Origin: Porphyrobacter sp. CACIAM 03H1
Lineage (GTDB): Bacteria > Pseudomonadota > Alphaproteobacteria > Sphingomonadales > Sphingomonadaceae
Reading direction: 5' to 3'
DNA length: 64,000 nucleotides
Assembly (NCBI RefSeq): GCF_002215495.1
Contig: NZ_CP021378.1
Location: 1,362,564 to 1,426,563, forward strand
Shown in pieces: positions 25,543-37,679 of this stretch. The notes below the pieces were generated by a model. That model was given only the letters and a program-made list of their open reading frames with translations. It had not been told where the DNA came from and did no database searches. Position 1 is the stretch's first letter; each line of letters opens with the position of its first letter. The position numbers were made by a program, and so were the translations under genes.

Positions 25543-27290
25543 CCGTGCTGGCAGCCCGCGCTGCCCACCTTTCTCCTGCCTCGCACACGGCCATGCCGGC
25601 CATCCCCGCAGGGCGCCTTCCCGGCACGGGCCTGCGCGCGCAGATGCTCTGGGCCGCGCGCTTCCGCGTGCTGTGGCTGCTCGCCGGATTCGTCGGCATC
25701 GCGCTGATCGCGCTGGTGCGGATCGTCTCGCTCGGGTTCGGCGGGCAGGCGCCCGAACGCACCAGCCTCGCCGAGGCGATGGTGCCCCCGCGCGGCGAGA
25801 TCACCGATCGCAACGGCGCCTCGCTGGCGCGCGCCTTCCCGGCCTATGCCCTGTGGTTCGACCCCAAGGCGATGGGCGACAGCGGTTCGCCGCTGGTGCG
25901 CTCGCCGCAGGAAGTCGCGGGCGCCCTGAAGGCGATCTTCCCCGATATCGACGAGGCGCGCATGGCCCGCCGCCTCGCCTCGGGCAAGGCCGGCTACCTG
26001 CGCCGCCGCCTGCTGCCCGAGGAAGCCAACCGCGTCTTCGCGCTGGGCGAGATCGCGCTCGAGATTCCGCGCGAGACCGACCGCTACTACCCGCAGGGCA
26101 CGCTCGCCGCGCACGTGCTGGGCTATGTGGTCGAGGAGAAGGGCGGTCAGATCGGCATGGAGCAGGTGCTCGAGCAGCGCCTCGCCCACCCCGACACGCG
26201 CACCCAGCCGGTCGCGCTGTCGGTCGACGTCAGGGTGCAGGGCGCGCTCGAGGACGAGCTGCGCAAGGGGATGCTCGCCACCAACGCGATCGGCGCGGCG
26301 GGGATCGTGCTCGATGTCGACACCGGCGAGGTGATGGCGCTCGCGAGCCTGCCCGAGTTCGACCCCAACACCGCGGGCGCCGCCGGGGCGATCAACGTCT
26401 TCAACCGCGCCACCAACGGGGTCTACGAGCTGGGCTCGACCTTCAAGCCGCTGAGCATCGCCGCCGCGATCGATGCGGGCGTTGTGCGCGATCTCGGCAA
26501 GGCGTGGGATGCGACCCCCGTCTCGGTCGGGCGGCGCACGATCAAGGACCTTAAGCCCAAGGGCGCCACGCTCAACGTGCCGCAGGCGCTGGTCTATTCC
26601 TCCAACACCGTCACCGCCCGCGTCGCCGATGCGCTGGGGCCGGAACGTCTGCGGCGCACCATGATTGATCTGGGCATGGACCGCCGCCCCTTCATCGAAC
26701 TGCCCGCGCGCGGCAAGCCGCTGTGGCCGCAGGGCGACTGGAGCCGCGTCACCAACATGACGGTGAGCTACGGCCACGGCCTCGCGGTGACCCCGCTGCA
26801 CCTCGCCTCGGCCTATGCGGCGATGGTCAACGGCGGGATCTGGCGCCCGGCGACGCTGATGAAGCTCGCGCCTGCCGACGTGCCCCGCGGGCGGCGGGTG
26901 TTCAAGGAATCGACCTCGTCGCGGATGCGCCAGATGCTGCGCATGATCTCGCTCTACGGCACCGGCAAGCAGGCCGACGCGCCGGGCTACCGCGTCGGCG
27001 GCAAGACCGGTTCGGCCGAGAAGGCGGGCGTGGGCGGCTACAACAAGACCGCGCTGGTCTCCTCCTTCGCCGCCGCCTTCCCGCTCGATGCGCCGCGCTA
27101 TGTCGTGGTGATCGTGCTCGACGAGCCCAAGGGCACCGTCGCCAGCTCCTTCCAGCGCACCGCCGGCTACACCGCCGCGCCGGTCGTGGGCAAGCTGGTG
27201 CCGCGGATCGGCCCGATGCTCGGCGTCCAGCCCGACGATGCGCGCGATGTCGACATCTCGGACCTGCGCTACCTGGTGGACAAGCACTGA
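25539..27290 (+). CDS. ftsI: Peptidoglycan D,D-transpeptidase FtsI (PBP3)
   Basis: A 583-residue class B penicillin-binding protein that cross-links septal peptidoglycan. It has a cytoplasmic N-terminus of about 40 residues, a transmembrane helix (about 43-65), a PBP dimerisation domain (starting PPRGEITDRNG) and a transpeptidase domain with Ser300 in STFK (300-303), SSN (354-356) and KTG (489-491), the three penicillin-binding motifs. It overlaps ftsL (ATGA) and shares one base with murE. Confidence 0.97.
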   Translation: MTVLAARAAHLSPASHTAMPAIPAGRLPGTGLRAQMLWAARFRVLWLLAGFVGIALIALVRIVSLGFGGQAPERTSLAEAMVPPRGEITDRNGASLARAFPAYALWFDPKAMGDSGSPLVRSPQEVAGALKAIFPDIDEARMARRLASGKAGYLRRRLLPEEANRVFALGEIALEIPRETDRYYPQGTLAAHVLGYVVEEKGGQIGMEQVLEQRLAHPDTRTQPVALSVDVRVQGALEDELRKGMLATNAIGAAGIVLDVDTGEVMALASLPEFDPNTAGAAGAINVFNRATNGVYELGSTFKPLSIAAAIDAGVVRDLGKAWDATPVSVGRRTIKDLKPKGATLNVPQALVYSSNTVTARVADALGPERLRRTMIDLGMDRRPFIELPARGKPLWPQGDWSRVTNMTVSYGHGLAVTPLHLASAYAAMVNGGIWRPATLMKLAPADVPRGRRVFKESTSSRMRQMLRMISLYGTGKQADAPGYRVGGKTGSAEKAGVGGYNKTALVSSFAAAFPLDAPRYVVVIVLDEPKGTVASSFQRTAGYTAAPVVGKLVPRIGPMLGVQPDDARDVDISDLRYLVDKH

Positions 27291-28765
27291 TGCGGCTGGC
27301 CGAGCTTCTGGCACAGGCGGGGCTGCCGCAGGAGGACGCGGGCGAGGCGGTCGTGACCGGCTTCGCCATCGACCACCGCAAGGTCGCCCCCGGAACCATA
27401 TTCGGCGCCTTCCAGGGCGCCACCGTCAATGGCGAGGACTTCATCCGCCCCGCCATCGCAGCGGGCGCGATTGCCGTCGTGGCCCGTCCTGAAGCCCGCG
27501 TCGAAGGTGCGCTGCACATCATCGACGTCACCCCCCGACGCGCCTTTGCGCGCCTCGCCGCGGGCTTTTTTTCTCCCTACCCCGCCACCATCGCCGCGGT
27601 GACGGGGACCAACGGCAAGACCTCCACCGTCGAGATGACGCGCCAGATCTGGCGCATGGCGGGCGAACGCGCGGCGAGCATCGGGACGCTTGGCGTCACT
27701 ACCCCCGACGGAAGCGTCTCCACGGGCCTCACCACCCCCGACATCGTCACTTTCCTCGCCAACATGGCCGGGCTGGCGCGCGAGGGCGTGACCCATGTCG
27801 CCTACGAGGCATCGAGCCACGGGCTCGACCAGTATCGCGGCGAGGGGCCGACCGTCTCGGCATCCGCATTCACCAATTTCAGCCGCGACCATCTCGACTA
27901 TCACGGCACGATGGAGGCCTATTTCGCGGCCAAGATGCGGCTCTTCACCGAAGTCGTCGCGCCCGGCAGCCCGGCGGTGATCCATGATGCGGGCGATGGC
28001 TCGGAGTGGACCGCGAAGGCGATCGCACAGGGCCAGGCGCGGGGCCTCCGTGTGATGACCGTGGGCGAGGGCGGACACTTCCTCAAGCTGATCGCCCGCG
28101 AACCCGGGCAGTTGGGGCAGCTTCTTCACATCGAGCATGAAGGCGCGACCCGCAAGGTCAACCTTCCGCTGATCGGGGCCTACCAGGCCGCCAACGCGCT
28201 GGTCGCGGCGGGGCTGGCTCTGGCGACGGGCGTTTCCGCCTCTGCCACGTTCGACGCGCTCACCCGGCTCCAGCCGGTGCGCGGGCGGCTGGAGCGCGCG
28301 GCGCTCAATGCCGCCGGCGCGCCCGCCTATGTCGACTATGCCCACACCCCCGACGCGCTCGAGGCTGCCATCGCCGCGCTGCGCCCGCACGTGGCAGAGG
28401 GTGGCAAGCTGATCGTGGTGTTCGGCGCAGGCGGTGATCGCGACGCCGGCAAGCGCCCCGAGATGGGCGCCGTCGCCGCGCGCGCGGCGGACCTTGCCAT
28501 CGTCACCGACGACAACCCCCGCTCCGAGGACCCCGCCGCCATCCGCGCCGCGATCCTTGCCGGGGCGGGCGGCAATACCCGCGAAATCGGGGACCGGCGC
28601 GAGGCCATCGCTGCCGCAATCGGGGAAGCCGGGGCGCGGGACATTGTGCTGATCGCGGGGAAAGGCCACGAGCAGGGCCAGATTTTCGGAGCAGGAGACC
28701 AGATGCGGATCGAAGCTTTCGACGATGTCGAAGTGGCGCGCGAATGCGCCGGGGGGCGGTGCTAG
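27290..28765 (+). CDS. murE: UDP-N-acetylmuramoyl-L-alanyl-D-glutamate--2,6-diaminopimelate ligase
   Basis: A 491-residue cytoplasmic Mur ligase that adds the third residue of the stem peptide. The ATP-binding loop TGTNGKTS is at 105-112. The motif DNPRSEDP indicates meso-diaminopimelate specificity, with GKGHEQGQ near the C-terminus. ATG at 27290 uses the last A of the ftsI stop. The murF start codon follows its stop immediately. Confidence 0.98.
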   Translation: MRLAELLAQAGLPQEDAGEAVVTGFAIDHRKVAPGTIFGAFQGATVNGEDFIRPAIAAGAIAVVARPEARVEGALHIIDVTPRRAFARLAAGFFSPYPATIAAVTGTNGKTSTVEMTRQIWRMAGERAASIGTLGVTTPDGSVSTGLTTPDIVTFLANMAGLAREGVTHVAYEASSHGLDQYRGEGPTVSASAFTNFSRDHLDYHGTMEAYFAAKMRLFTEVVAPGSPAVIHDAGDGSEWTAKAIAQGQARGLRVMTVGEGGHFLKLIAREPGQLGQLLHIEHEGATRKVNLPLIGAYQAANALVAAGLALATGVSASATFDALTRLQPVRGRLERAALNAAGAPAYVDYAHTPDALEAAIAALRPHVAEGGKLIVVFGAGGDRDAGKRPEMGAVAARAADLAIVTDDNPRSEDPAAIRAAILAGAGGNTREIGDRREAIAAAIGEAGARDIVLIAGKGHEQGQIFGAGDQMRIEAFDDVEVARECAGGRC

Positions 28766-30238
<1,473 letters not shown>

Positions 30239-30289
30239 GGCGGGCACCGAAGCTCAGGCCCCAAGGTCAGGGCCGCAGAGGACGATTGA

Positions 30290-31360
30290 ATGCTCTACCT
30301 GCTTGCCGAGTGGCTTGGCTTCGAAGGCATCCTCAATCTGGTGCGCTACCAGAGCTTCCGTGCGGGCGCGACGCTGATGACCGCGCTGGTGATCGGCCTC
30401 CTGATCGGCGAACGCTTCATCAACTTCCTGCGCGTGCGGCAGGGCAAAGGCCAGCCGATCCGCTTGGACGGCCCGCAGTCGCACCTCGCCAAGCGCGGCA
30501 CGCCGACGATGGGCGGGCTGATGATCCTCGTCGCCCTGTCGCTCTCGCTGCTCCTGTGGATGGACCTCACCAGCCCCTTCGTCTGGGCGTGCTTTGCGGT
30601 GACTATCGGCTTCGGGGTGATCGGTTTCCTCGACGATTACGACAAGGTCGCCAAGAACAGCCATGCGGGCGTTCCGGCGCGGGTGCGGCTGCTCGCCGAG
30701 TTCGTGGTGGCGGGCGTGGCATCGTGGCTGATCGTCAGCCAGATCAACACCAACCTCTACCTGCCCTTCCTCACCGGCGTGAGCATCCCGCTGGGGCCGG
30801 CCTATTACGTCTTCGCCGCCTTCGTGATCGTGGGCGCGGGGAATGCGGTGAACCTGACCGACGGGCTCGACGGTCTTGCGATCATGCCGGTGATCATTGC
30901 CGCAGGCACCTTCGCGATCATCGCCTATCTGGTGGGTCGGGTCGATTTCAGCACCTATCTCGGCATCCCGCACGTGCCGGGCGCGGGGGAGCTGGCGATC
31001 TTCTGCGCGGCGATCATGGGGGCGGGGCTCGCCTTCCTGTGGTTCAACGCGCCCCCTGCGGCGGTGTTCATGGGCGACACCGGCTCGCTGGCTCTGGGCG
31101 GCGCCCTCGGCGCGATCGCGGTCGCCTCGCACCACGAGGTCGTGCTCGGCATCGTCGGCGGGCTGTTCGTGCTCGAAGCCGTCAGCGTGATCGTGCAGGT
31201 GTTCTGGTTCAAGCGCACCGGCAAGCGCGTCTTCAGGATGGCGCCGATCCACCACCATTTCGAGCAGCTCGGCTGGAGCGAGAGCAAGGTCGTGATCCGG
31301 TTCTGGATCATCGCCATCGTGCTCGCGCTGATCGGGCTGTCGACGCTGAAACTCAGGTAG
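30290..31360 (+). CDS. mraY: Phospho-N-acetylmuramoyl-pentapeptide transferase
   Basis: A 356-residue, ten-helix membrane enzyme that forms lipid I on undecaprenyl phosphate. The Mg2+ and catalytic motifs are [29 protein letters not shown] and the histidine loop APIHHHFE. Length and start ([10 protein letters not shown]) are standard for alphaproteobacteria. murD follows 16 bp downstream. Confidence 0.98.
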   Translation: MLYLLAEWLGFEGILNLVRYQSFRAGATLMTALVIGLLIGERFINFLRVRQGKGQPIRLDGPQSHLAKRGTPTMGGLMILVALSLSLLLWMDLTSPFVWACFAVTIGFGVIGFLDDYDKVAKNSHAGVPARVRLLAEFVVAGVASWLIVSQINTNLYLPFLTGVSIPLGPAYYVFAAFVIVGAGNAVNLTDGLDGLAIMPVIIAAGTFAIIAYLVGRVDFSTYLGIPHVPGAGELAIFCAAIMGAGLAFLWFNAPPAAVFMGDTGSLALGGALGAIAVASHHEVVLGIVGGLFVLEAVSVIVQVFWFKRTGKRVFRMAPIHHHFEQLGWSESKVVIRFWIIAIVLALIGLSTLKLR

Positions 31361-31376
31361 GGGAGGGGCGGCCGGC

Positions 31377-32750
31377 GTGATCACCTCTCCCGCCTTCAAG
31401 GGAAAGCGTTTCGCGGTGCTCGGCCTCGCCCGTTCGGGCGCGGCGGCGGCCGAGGCGCTGCTCGCGAGCGGCGCAGAGGTGATCGCCTGGGACCGCCAGC
31501 CCCATGCGCGCGAGCCCTTCGAGGGGCGCTGCCGGCTGATCGACCCGCTGGAGCTCGACCTCACCGGCTTTGCGGGCGTGGTGGTCTCGCCCGGCGTGCC
31601 GCTCAACTCGCACCCGATCGGCCCGCACACCTGGCAATACGGCCTGCCCGTCATCGGCGACATCGAGCTCTTCGCGATGGCCCGCGCCAGCCTGCCGCCG
31701 CACCGCGTGGTCGGGATCACCGGCACCAACGGCAAGTCGACCACCACCGCGCTGGTCCACCATATCCTGCGCGAAGCGGGCGTGCCGACCGTGATGGGCG
31801 GCAACATCGGCGATCCGGTCCTCGGGCAGGATCCGCTCCCCGAGGGCGGGGTCTATGTGCTGGAACTCTCCAGCTTCCAGATCGACCTCACCTTCACCCT
31901 CGATTGCGACGTCGCTGCGCTCACCAACATCACCCCCGACCATCTCGACCGCTATGCGAGCTTCGAGGCCTATGCCGCGGCCAAGGAACGGCTGTTCCAG
32001 ATGCAGCAGACGGGCACGGCGATCATCTGCGACGAGGACGAACCCACCACCGCCATCGCCGAGGGGCTGGAGACCGCGGGCAAGCCGCTGGTGCGGGTGA
32101 AGACCGCCGATCTCGAAACGGCGGGGCTGGCGGAAGGGCGCTCGCCCTCGCTGGCGGGCCCGCACAATGCCCAGAACGCCGCGGTCGCCGCCGCGATCTG
32201 CCGCCAGCTTGGACTGACGGACGCGCAGATCGCCGCCGGGCTCGCCTCCTATCGCGGCCTGCCGCACCGCATGGAGCGGGTCTGCGAGGTCGAGGGCGTC
32301 ACCTACATCAACGACAGCAAGGCGACCAACGCCGCCTCCGCCGCCCCCGCGCTCGCCGCCTTCCCGCCCGATCCGGCGATCAACGGAGGCAGCCCCCGCA
32401 TCCACTGGATCGTCGGCGGGTTGCCCAAGGAAGACGGGCTCGGGGCCTGCGCCGACCATCTCGCCAACATCGCCGCCGCCTACACCGTGGGCGAGGCCGG
32501 GCCGATGTTCGCCGATCTGCTCGAAGGGCAGGTCAGGGTCGAACGCTGCGAGCTCATCAGCGAGGCGGTGCGCCGCGCCGTCGAGGCCGCGCGCCCGGGC
32601 GAGATCGTGCTGCTCTCGCCAGCCTGCGCCTCATACGACCAGTTCCGCGACTACGAGAAGCGCGGGCACCACTTCCGCCAGATGGTCGGCGCGATCACCG
32701 GCTGCGACACCTGCCTCGATGATGCGTCGGCGCGGAGCATCCTGCCGTGA
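31377..32750 (+). CDS. murD: UDP-N-acetylmuramoylalanine--D-glutamate ligase
   Basis: A 457-residue Mur ligase that adds D-glutamate to UDP-MurNAc-L-Ala. N-terminal FAVLGLARSGAAAAE binds the UDP moiety, GITGTNGKSTTTAL is the ATP loop, and LSPACASYDQFRDYEKRG is the C-terminal MurD signature. GTG at 31377 is preceded by GGGGAGGGG. The stop overlaps the GTG of ftsW. Confidence 0.97.
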   Translation: MITSPAFKGKRFAVLGLARSGAAAAEALLASGAEVIAWDRQPHAREPFEGRCRLIDPLELDLTGFAGVVVSPGVPLNSHPIGPHTWQYGLPVIGDIELFAMARASLPPHRVVGITGTNGKSTTTALVHHILREAGVPTVMGGNIGDPVLGQDPLPEGGVYVLELSSFQIDLTFTLDCDVAALTNITPDHLDRYASFEAYAAAKERLFQMQQTGTAIICDEDEPTTAIAEGLETAGKPLVRVKTADLETAGLAEGRSPSLAGPHNAQNAAVAAAICRQLGLTDAQIAAGLASYRGLPHRMERVCEVEGVTYINDSKATNAASAAPALAAFPPDPAINGGSPRIHWIVGGLPKEDGLGACADHLANIAAAYTVGEAGPMFADLLEGQVRVERCELISEAVRRAVEAARPGEIVLLSPACASYDQFRDYEKRGHHFRQMVGAITGCDTCLDDASARSILP

Positions 32751-33976
32751 CCGCCCCGGTCTACACCCCCGTCGCCCGCGGCCCCGGGAACTTCCTCCCG
32801 CCCGTGCCGGTGCAGCGCCGCTGGCGCGACGCCCTGCGCATCTGGTGGCGCGAGATCGACAAGGTGCTGCTGCTGCTGATCGGGCTGCTGATGGCGATCG
32901 GTATCGTCGCGGTTGCCGCCGCCTCGCCCGCGAGCGCGGACATGCTCTCGACCGCCACCAAGCGGGTGCCCGACTTCATGTTCTTCAACCGCCACATCGT
33001 CTTCCAGCTGATGGGCCTCGCGCTGATGATCGGTCTCAGCTTCCTCAGCCGCGACCAGGCGCGCCGGCTCGGCATCCTCGTGGGTGCGGTGATGCTGGCG
33101 CTGCTGTTCGTGGTGCCGGTGATCGGCGAGGAGAAGAACGGCGCGCGGCGCTGGATCAATGTCGGCATGAGCCTGCAACCCTCGGAATTCCTCAAGCCCG
33201 GCTTCGCGATCATCTGCGCCTGGGTGCTGAGCTGGCGGCTGCGCGATCCGGGGCTACCGGTGATCTGGTACGTGAGCGGTCTGATGGGCCTGATCGCGGC
33301 GCTGCTGATGCTCCAGCCCAATCTCGGCGATGCGATCCTGTTCGGCGGGATATGGCTGGTGATGGTGCTGCTGGCGGGGATGCCGTGGCAGCGCCTCGCC
33401 GCGCTGGGCGGCATCGGCGCGGGCGGGCTGATCCTCGCCTACCTGTTCTACGACAACGCCCGCCACCGCATCGACGGGTTCCTCGGCGGGGGCACGGCCT
33501 TCGACCAGGTCGACCTTGCCCAGCGCACCATCACCGCGGGCGGGTGGACGGGGACCGGCCTGTGGCTCGGCACCCGCAAGATGAACCTGCCCGAGGCCCA
33601 CACCGACTACATCTTCTCGGTGATCGGCGAGGAGTTCGGGCTGGTGATGTGCGCGGGCGTGGTGCTCGTCTATTGCGCGCTGGTGCTGCGCGCGCTGGTG
33701 CGGCTGACGGGCGAGGACAACCTCTTCGCCCTGCTGGCGGGCGCAGGGCTGATCACCCAGTTCGGCGGACAGGCCTTCATCAACATCCTCGTCAACCTCA
33801 AGCTGTTCCCCTCCAAGGGCATGACCTTGCCGCTGATCTCCTACGGCGGTTCATCGACACTGGCGGTGTGCTTCACGCTTGGGCTATTGCTGGCGATCAC
33901 CCGGCGCAATCCGTTCCTCGCCCGCGAGGGCGGCGGCTTGCGCGAGCTGATCGAACGCAAGGAAACGCCCGCATGA
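32747..33976 (+). CDS. ftsW: Septal peptidoglycan glycosyltransferase FtsW (SEDS)
   Basis: A 409-residue, ten-helix SEDS polymerase that works with FtsI at the septum. Motifs include [45 protein letters not shown] and [15 protein letters not shown] call FtsW rather than RodA because of its place between murD and murG. GTG at 32747 overlaps the murD stop; the stop overlaps murG by four bases. Confidence 0.96.
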   Translation: MTAPVYTPVARGPGNFLPPVPVQRRWRDALRIWWREIDKVLLLLIGLLMAIGIVAVAAASPASADMLSTATKRVPDFMFFNRHIVFQLMGLALMIGLSFLSRDQARRLGILVGAVMLALLFVVPVIGEEKNGARRWINVGMSLQPSEFLKPGFAIICAWVLSWRLRDPGLPVIWYVSGLMGLIAALLMLQPNLGDAILFGGIWLVMVLLAGMPWQRLAALGGIGAGGLILAYLFYDNARHRIDGFLGGGTAFDQVDLAQRTITAGGWTGTGLWLGTRKMNLPEAHTDYIFSVIGEEFGLVMCAGVVLVYCALVLRALVRLTGEDNLFALLAGAGLITQFGGQAFINILVNLKLFPSKGMTLPLISYGGSSTLAVCFTLGLLLAITRRNPFLAREGGGLRELIERKETPA

Positions 33977-35196
33977 CGAGCCCGACCCCGACCGGCGCTT
34001 CCCGCCATTACGTGCTGGCCGCAGGCGGCACAGGCGGGCACCTGATCCCCGCCTTCGCCCTCGCCGCCGAACTGCACCAGCGCGGCCACCATGTCGCTCT
34101 CATCACCGACGAGCGCGGGGCGGCGATTCCGGGCAAGCCCGACTTCCTGCCCGCCCATGTCCTGCCCGCCGGGCGCTTCGGCAAGAACCCGCTCGGCTGG
34201 CCTGCGGGCGTGAGCGCGGTGCTCGAGGGCCGGGCGATGGCGCTGCGGCTGTTCGAGAGCTTCCAGCCCTCCGCCGTCGTCGGCTTCGGCGGCTATCCCG
34301 CGCTCCCCGCGCTGCTCGCCGCCACGGCCGCCAAGCTGCCGAGCATCGTCCACGAACAGAACGCGGTGCTGGGCCGCGTCAACCGCCTGCTGGCGGGCCG
34401 GGTCGATGCCATCGCCACCTCCTACGAGAGCGTCGACCGGCTCAAGCCCAAGCACGCGGGCAAGGTCCACCTCGTCGGCAACCCGGTGCGCGCCGAGGTG
34501 CTGGCCCTGCGCGAACAGGATTTCCCCGCCTTCACCGACGAAAGCCTGCTGCGCATCCTCGTCACCGGCGGATCGCAGGGGGCGCGGGTGCTTTCGGAAG
34601 TGGTGCCCGATGGCCTCGCCATGCTCCCCCCTGCGCTGCGCCAGCGCCTCCAGATCACCCAGCAATGCCGGGCCGAAGACCTCGAGGCGGTGCGCAAACG
34701 CTATGCCGAGCACGACATTCCCGCCGAACTCGGCACCTATTTCGAGGACATGCACGAACGGCTGGCGGACGCGCACCTGTTCATCGGCCGCGCGGGCGCG
34801 TCGACCATCGCGGAACTGACGGCGGTGGGCCGCCCGGCGATCCTGATCCCGCTCCCCATCGCGACCGACGATCACCAGGCCGCCAACACCCGCGAGATGG
34901 TGAAGGCGGGCGGGGCGCGGATGATCCGGCAGGAATCCTTCCAGCCCAAGGAGCTCGCCAAGCAGATCCAGGTCATGGCGATGAACCCGCAGAGCCTCGC
35001 CAACGCCGCGCACTGCGCCTTCAACTGCGGGCGGCCCGATGCGGCGAAGGACCTCGCCGACCTCGTGGAAAGCATGAGCGGGATCGACCTGATGGACGTG
35101 ATCCGCGTCGGCGAGGCGGCGCCCCGCGCCGCCCAAGCCGCTGTCCGGCCCCAGCCCTCGACCAGCAAGGCCGCAAAGGAGCGCGCGGACACATGA
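33973..35196 (+). CDS. murG: UDP-N-acetylglucosamine--lipid I GlcNAc transferase
   Basis: A 407-residue GT28 glycosyltransferase at the inner face of the membrane that turns lipid I into lipid II. The N-terminal [16 protein letters not shown] glycine loop, [24 protein letters not shown] and the C-terminal [19 protein letters not shown] are diagnostic. The last 30 residues form an Ala/Pro-rich extension. ATGA overlaps occur at both ends. Confidence 0.97.
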   Translation: MTSPTPTGASRHYVLAAGGTGGHLIPAFALAAELHQRGHHVALITDERGAAIPGKPDFLPAHVLPAGRFGKNPLGWPAGVSAVLEGRAMALRLFESFQPSAVVGFGGYPALPALLAATAAKLPSIVHEQNAVLGRVNRLLAGRVDAIATSYESVDRLKPKHAGKVHLVGNPVRAEVLALREQDFPAFTDESLLRILVTGGSQGARVLSEVVPDGLAMLPPALRQRLQITQQCRAEDLEAVRKRYAEHDIPAELGTYFEDMHERLADAHLFIGRAGASTIAELTAVGRPAILIPLPIATDDHQAANTREMVKAGGARMIRQESFQPKELAKQIQVMAMNPQSLANAAHCAFNCGRPDAAKDLADLVESMSGIDLMDVIRVGEAAPRAAQAAVRPQPSTSKAAKERADT

Positions 35197-36626
35197 AGGG
35201 TGTGGGCACCGATATCGGCATCATCCATTTCGTCGGCATCGGCGGGATCGGCATGTCGGGCATCGCCGAGGTGATGCACAACCTCGGTTACCGGGTGCAG
35301 GGCAGCGACATCGCCGAAGGGGCGAGCGTCGAGCGGCTGCGCGCGCGCGGCATCACCGTGCATGTCGGGCACCGGGCAGAGAACGTCGAAGGCGTGGCGG
35401 TGGTCGTCACCTCCACTGCCGTGCGCCGCACCAACCCCGAGGTCGCCGCCGCTCTGGAAGCCCGCATCCCCGTGGTGCGCCGCGCGGAGATGCTCGCCGA
35501 ACTGATGCGCCTCAAGTCCACCGTCGCGGTGGCGGGCACCCACGGCAAGACCACCACGACGAGCATGATCGCGACCCTGCTCGATGCGGGCGGGATCGAC
35601 CCGACCGTGATCAACGGCGGCATCATCGAGCAATATGGCTCCAACGCCCGCCTCGGCGATTCCGACTGGATGGTGGTCGAGGCCGACGAGAGCGACGGGA
35701 GCTTCCTGCGACTGGACGGCACCATCGCGGTCGTCACCAACATCGATCCCGAACACCTCGACCACTACGGCGACTTCGACGGGGTGAAGCGCGCCTTCGT
35801 CGAGTTCATCCACAACGTGCCCTTCTATGGGGCAGCGGTGCTGTGCGTCGATCATCCGGTGGTGCAGGCGGTGATCGGCGAGGTGCGCGACCGCAAGGTG
35901 GTGACCTACGGCTTCTCGCTGCAGGCCGATATCTGCGGGGTCAATGTCCGCAGCATCGACGGGGGCAACAGCTTCGACGTGATCGTGCGCCAGCGGGGTC
36001 TCGAGGACCGCCGGATCGAGGGCGTGCACCTGCCCATGCCGGGCCGCCACAACGTCCAGAACGCGCTCGCCGCCATCGCGGTCGCGATCGAGATGGGCTG
36101 TTCGGACGAGGTGATCCGCACCGGCTTTGCCCGTTTCGGCGGGGTGCGGCGGCGGTTCACCAGGGTCGGGTCCGTCGAGCTGGCGGGCGGCAATGTCACC
36201 GTGATCGACGACTATGCCCACCACCCGGTCGAAATCCGCGCCGTGCTCGCCGCCGCGCGCGAGGCGGTGGGCGAGGGTGGCCGCGTGATCGCGGTCGCCC
36301 AGCCGCACCGCTATTCGCGCCTCGGCGACCTGATGGACGATTTCCAGTCCTGCTTCGATCTGGCCGACATCGCCTATGTCGCCCCGGTCTATCCCGCGGG
36401 CGAGGAGCCGATCCCGGGGGTCGACCATACGGCGCTGGTCGCCGGGATGAAGGCCCGCGGCCACCGCGCCGCGCGCGAGATCGCGGGGGCCGAGGCGCTG
36501 GCCGAGGTGCTCGCGGGCGAAGTGGCGGCGGGCGACCTCGTCGTGTGCCTCGGCGCGGGCGACATCACCAAGTGGGCCGCAGGGCTGGCTCCGGCGATCA
36601 CGGCAAAGCGGGGTGTTGCTGCGTGA
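35193..36626 (+). CDS. murC: UDP-N-acetylmuramate--L-alanine ligase
   Basis: A 477-residue Mur ligase that adds the first L-alanine. [15 protein letters not shown] is the UDP-binding start, [13 protein letters not shown] the ATP loop, [11 protein letters not shown] the Mg2+ segment, and [12 protein letters not shown] the C-terminal motif. It overlaps murG (ATGA) and murB (GTGA). Confidence 0.98.
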   Translation: MKGVGTDIGIIHFVGIGGIGMSGIAEVMHNLGYRVQGSDIAEGASVERLRARGITVHVGHRAENVEGVAVVVTSTAVRRTNPEVAAALEARIPVVRRAEMLAELMRLKSTVAVAGTHGKTTTTSMIATLLDAGGIDPTVINGGIIEQYGSNARLGDSDWMVVEADESDGSFLRLDGTIAVVTNIDPEHLDHYGDFDGVKRAFVEFIHNVPFYGAAVLCVDHPVVQAVIGEVRDRKVVTYGFSLQADICGVNVRSIDGGNSFDVIVRQRGLEDRRIEGVHLPMPGRHNVQNALAAIAVAIEMGCSDEVIRTGFARFGGVRRRFTRVGSVELAGGNVTVIDDYAHHPVEIRAVLAAAREAVGEGGRVIAVAQPHRYSRLGDLMDDFQSCFDLADIAYVAPVYPAGEEPIPGVDHTALVAGMKARGHRAAREIAGAEALAEVLAGEVAAGDLVVCLGAGDITKWAAGLAPAITAKRGVAA

Positions 36627-37588
36627 ACCAGCCCGGCGACACCTATATCTACGGCACCGGCATGGCCCCGACCTGCGCGGTCGAGGGCGCGGTCGGCACG
36701 CTCATTCCGCTCGAGGGCATCCGCGGCAAGCTCACGAACAAGGCCCCGCTCGCGCCCTATACCTGGTTCAAGACCGGCGGGCCGGCCGACTGGCTGTTCG
36801 AGCCTGCCGACATGGAAGACCTCAAGACCTTCCTCGAGAGGCTCGACGGCGAGATCCCCGTTATGGCGCTCGGCCTCGGCTCGAACATGATCGTGCGCGA
36901 CGGCGGGGTGCCGGGCGTGGTGGTGCGGCTCGGCAAGGCCTTTGCGGGCGTGCAGCACACGGGCGCGATGGAACTGACCTGCGGCGGCGGGGCGAGCGGT
37001 ATTCTGGTTGCCTCGACCGCGCGCGACCTCGGCATTGCGGGGCTCGAATTCCTGCGCGGCATCCCCGGCACGGTCGGCGGCTTCGTGCGCATGAACGGCG
37101 GGGCCTATGGACGCGAGGTGGCCGACGTGCTGATCGATTGCGCGGTGATCCTGCACGACGGCAGCTTCATCACCCTGAACGCCGAGGAACTCGACTATTC
37201 CTACCGCCACTCGGCCCTGCCCGAGGGGGCGATCGTGGTCTCCGCGCGCTTCCGCGGGCATCCGGGCGATCCCGCCGCCATCGGCGCCGAGATGGACCGC
37301 ATCGCCGCCGCGCGCGAGGCTTCGCAGCCGCTGCGCACCAAGACGGGCGGTTCGACCTTCAAGAACCCCGAGGGCCACAAGGCTTGGGAACTGGTCGACC
37401 GCGCCGGCTGCCGCGGCATGACGCTGGGCGGCGCACAGGTCAGCGAGAAGCATACCAACTTCCTCATCAACACCGGCACCGCCACCAGCGCCGACATCGA
37501 GGGCCTCGGCGAGATGGTGCGCGACAAGGTCTACGCCGCGACCGGCGTGAGCCTCGAATGGGAAATCCAGCGGGTGGGGCGGCCGTGA
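36623..37588 (+). CDS. murB: UDP-N-acetylenolpyruvoylglucosamine reductase
   Basis: A 321-residue FAD/NADPH enzyme that reduces enolpyruvyl-UDP-GlcNAc to UDP-MurNAc. Motifs are [13 protein letters not shown], the FAD loop [18 protein letters not shown], the proton-donor serine in GGSTFKNP and the C-terminal glutamate in EWEIQRVG. About 25 N-terminal residues precede the usual start region. GTG at 36623 overlaps the murC stop. It is followed by the only long gap (91 bp) between murC and ftsQ, filled by a repeat. Confidence 0.97.
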   Translation: MNQPGDTYIYGTGMAPTCAVEGAVGTLIPLEGIRGKLTNKAPLAPYTWFKTGGPADWLFEPADMEDLKTFLERLDGEIPVMALGLGSNMIVRDGGVPGVVVRLGKAFAGVQHTGAMELTCGGGASGILVASTARDLGIAGLEFLRGIPGTVGGFVRMNGGAYGREVADVLIDCAVILHDGSFITLNAEELDYSYRHSALPEGAIVVSARFRGHPGDPAAIGAEMDRIAAAREASQPLRTKTGGSTFKNPEGHKAWELVDRAGCRGMTLGGAQVSEKHTNFLINTGTATSADIEGLGEMVRDKVYAATGVSLEWEIQRVGRP

Positions 37589-37605
37589 TGCATAAAGCAC
37601 CACAC

Positions 37606-37670
37606 CCGTTCGCCTCGAGCGCAGTCGAGAGGCAGGAGTGCGGTATCTCGACTGCGCTCGACACGAACGG
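37606..37670. repeat. Interspersed palindromic repeat, family C, copy 1 (between murB and ddlB)
   Basis: A 65-bp element with arms CCGTTCGCCTCGAGCGCAGTCGAGA-like (37606-37630) and TCGACTGCGCTCGACACGAACGG-like (37648-37670) sequences around a 17-bp loop. It breaks an otherwise overlapping operon and ends ten bases before the ddlB ATG. A related, partly decayed copy is at 52035-52100. Confidence 0.88.
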
Positions 37671-37679
37671 AACTGAAGA

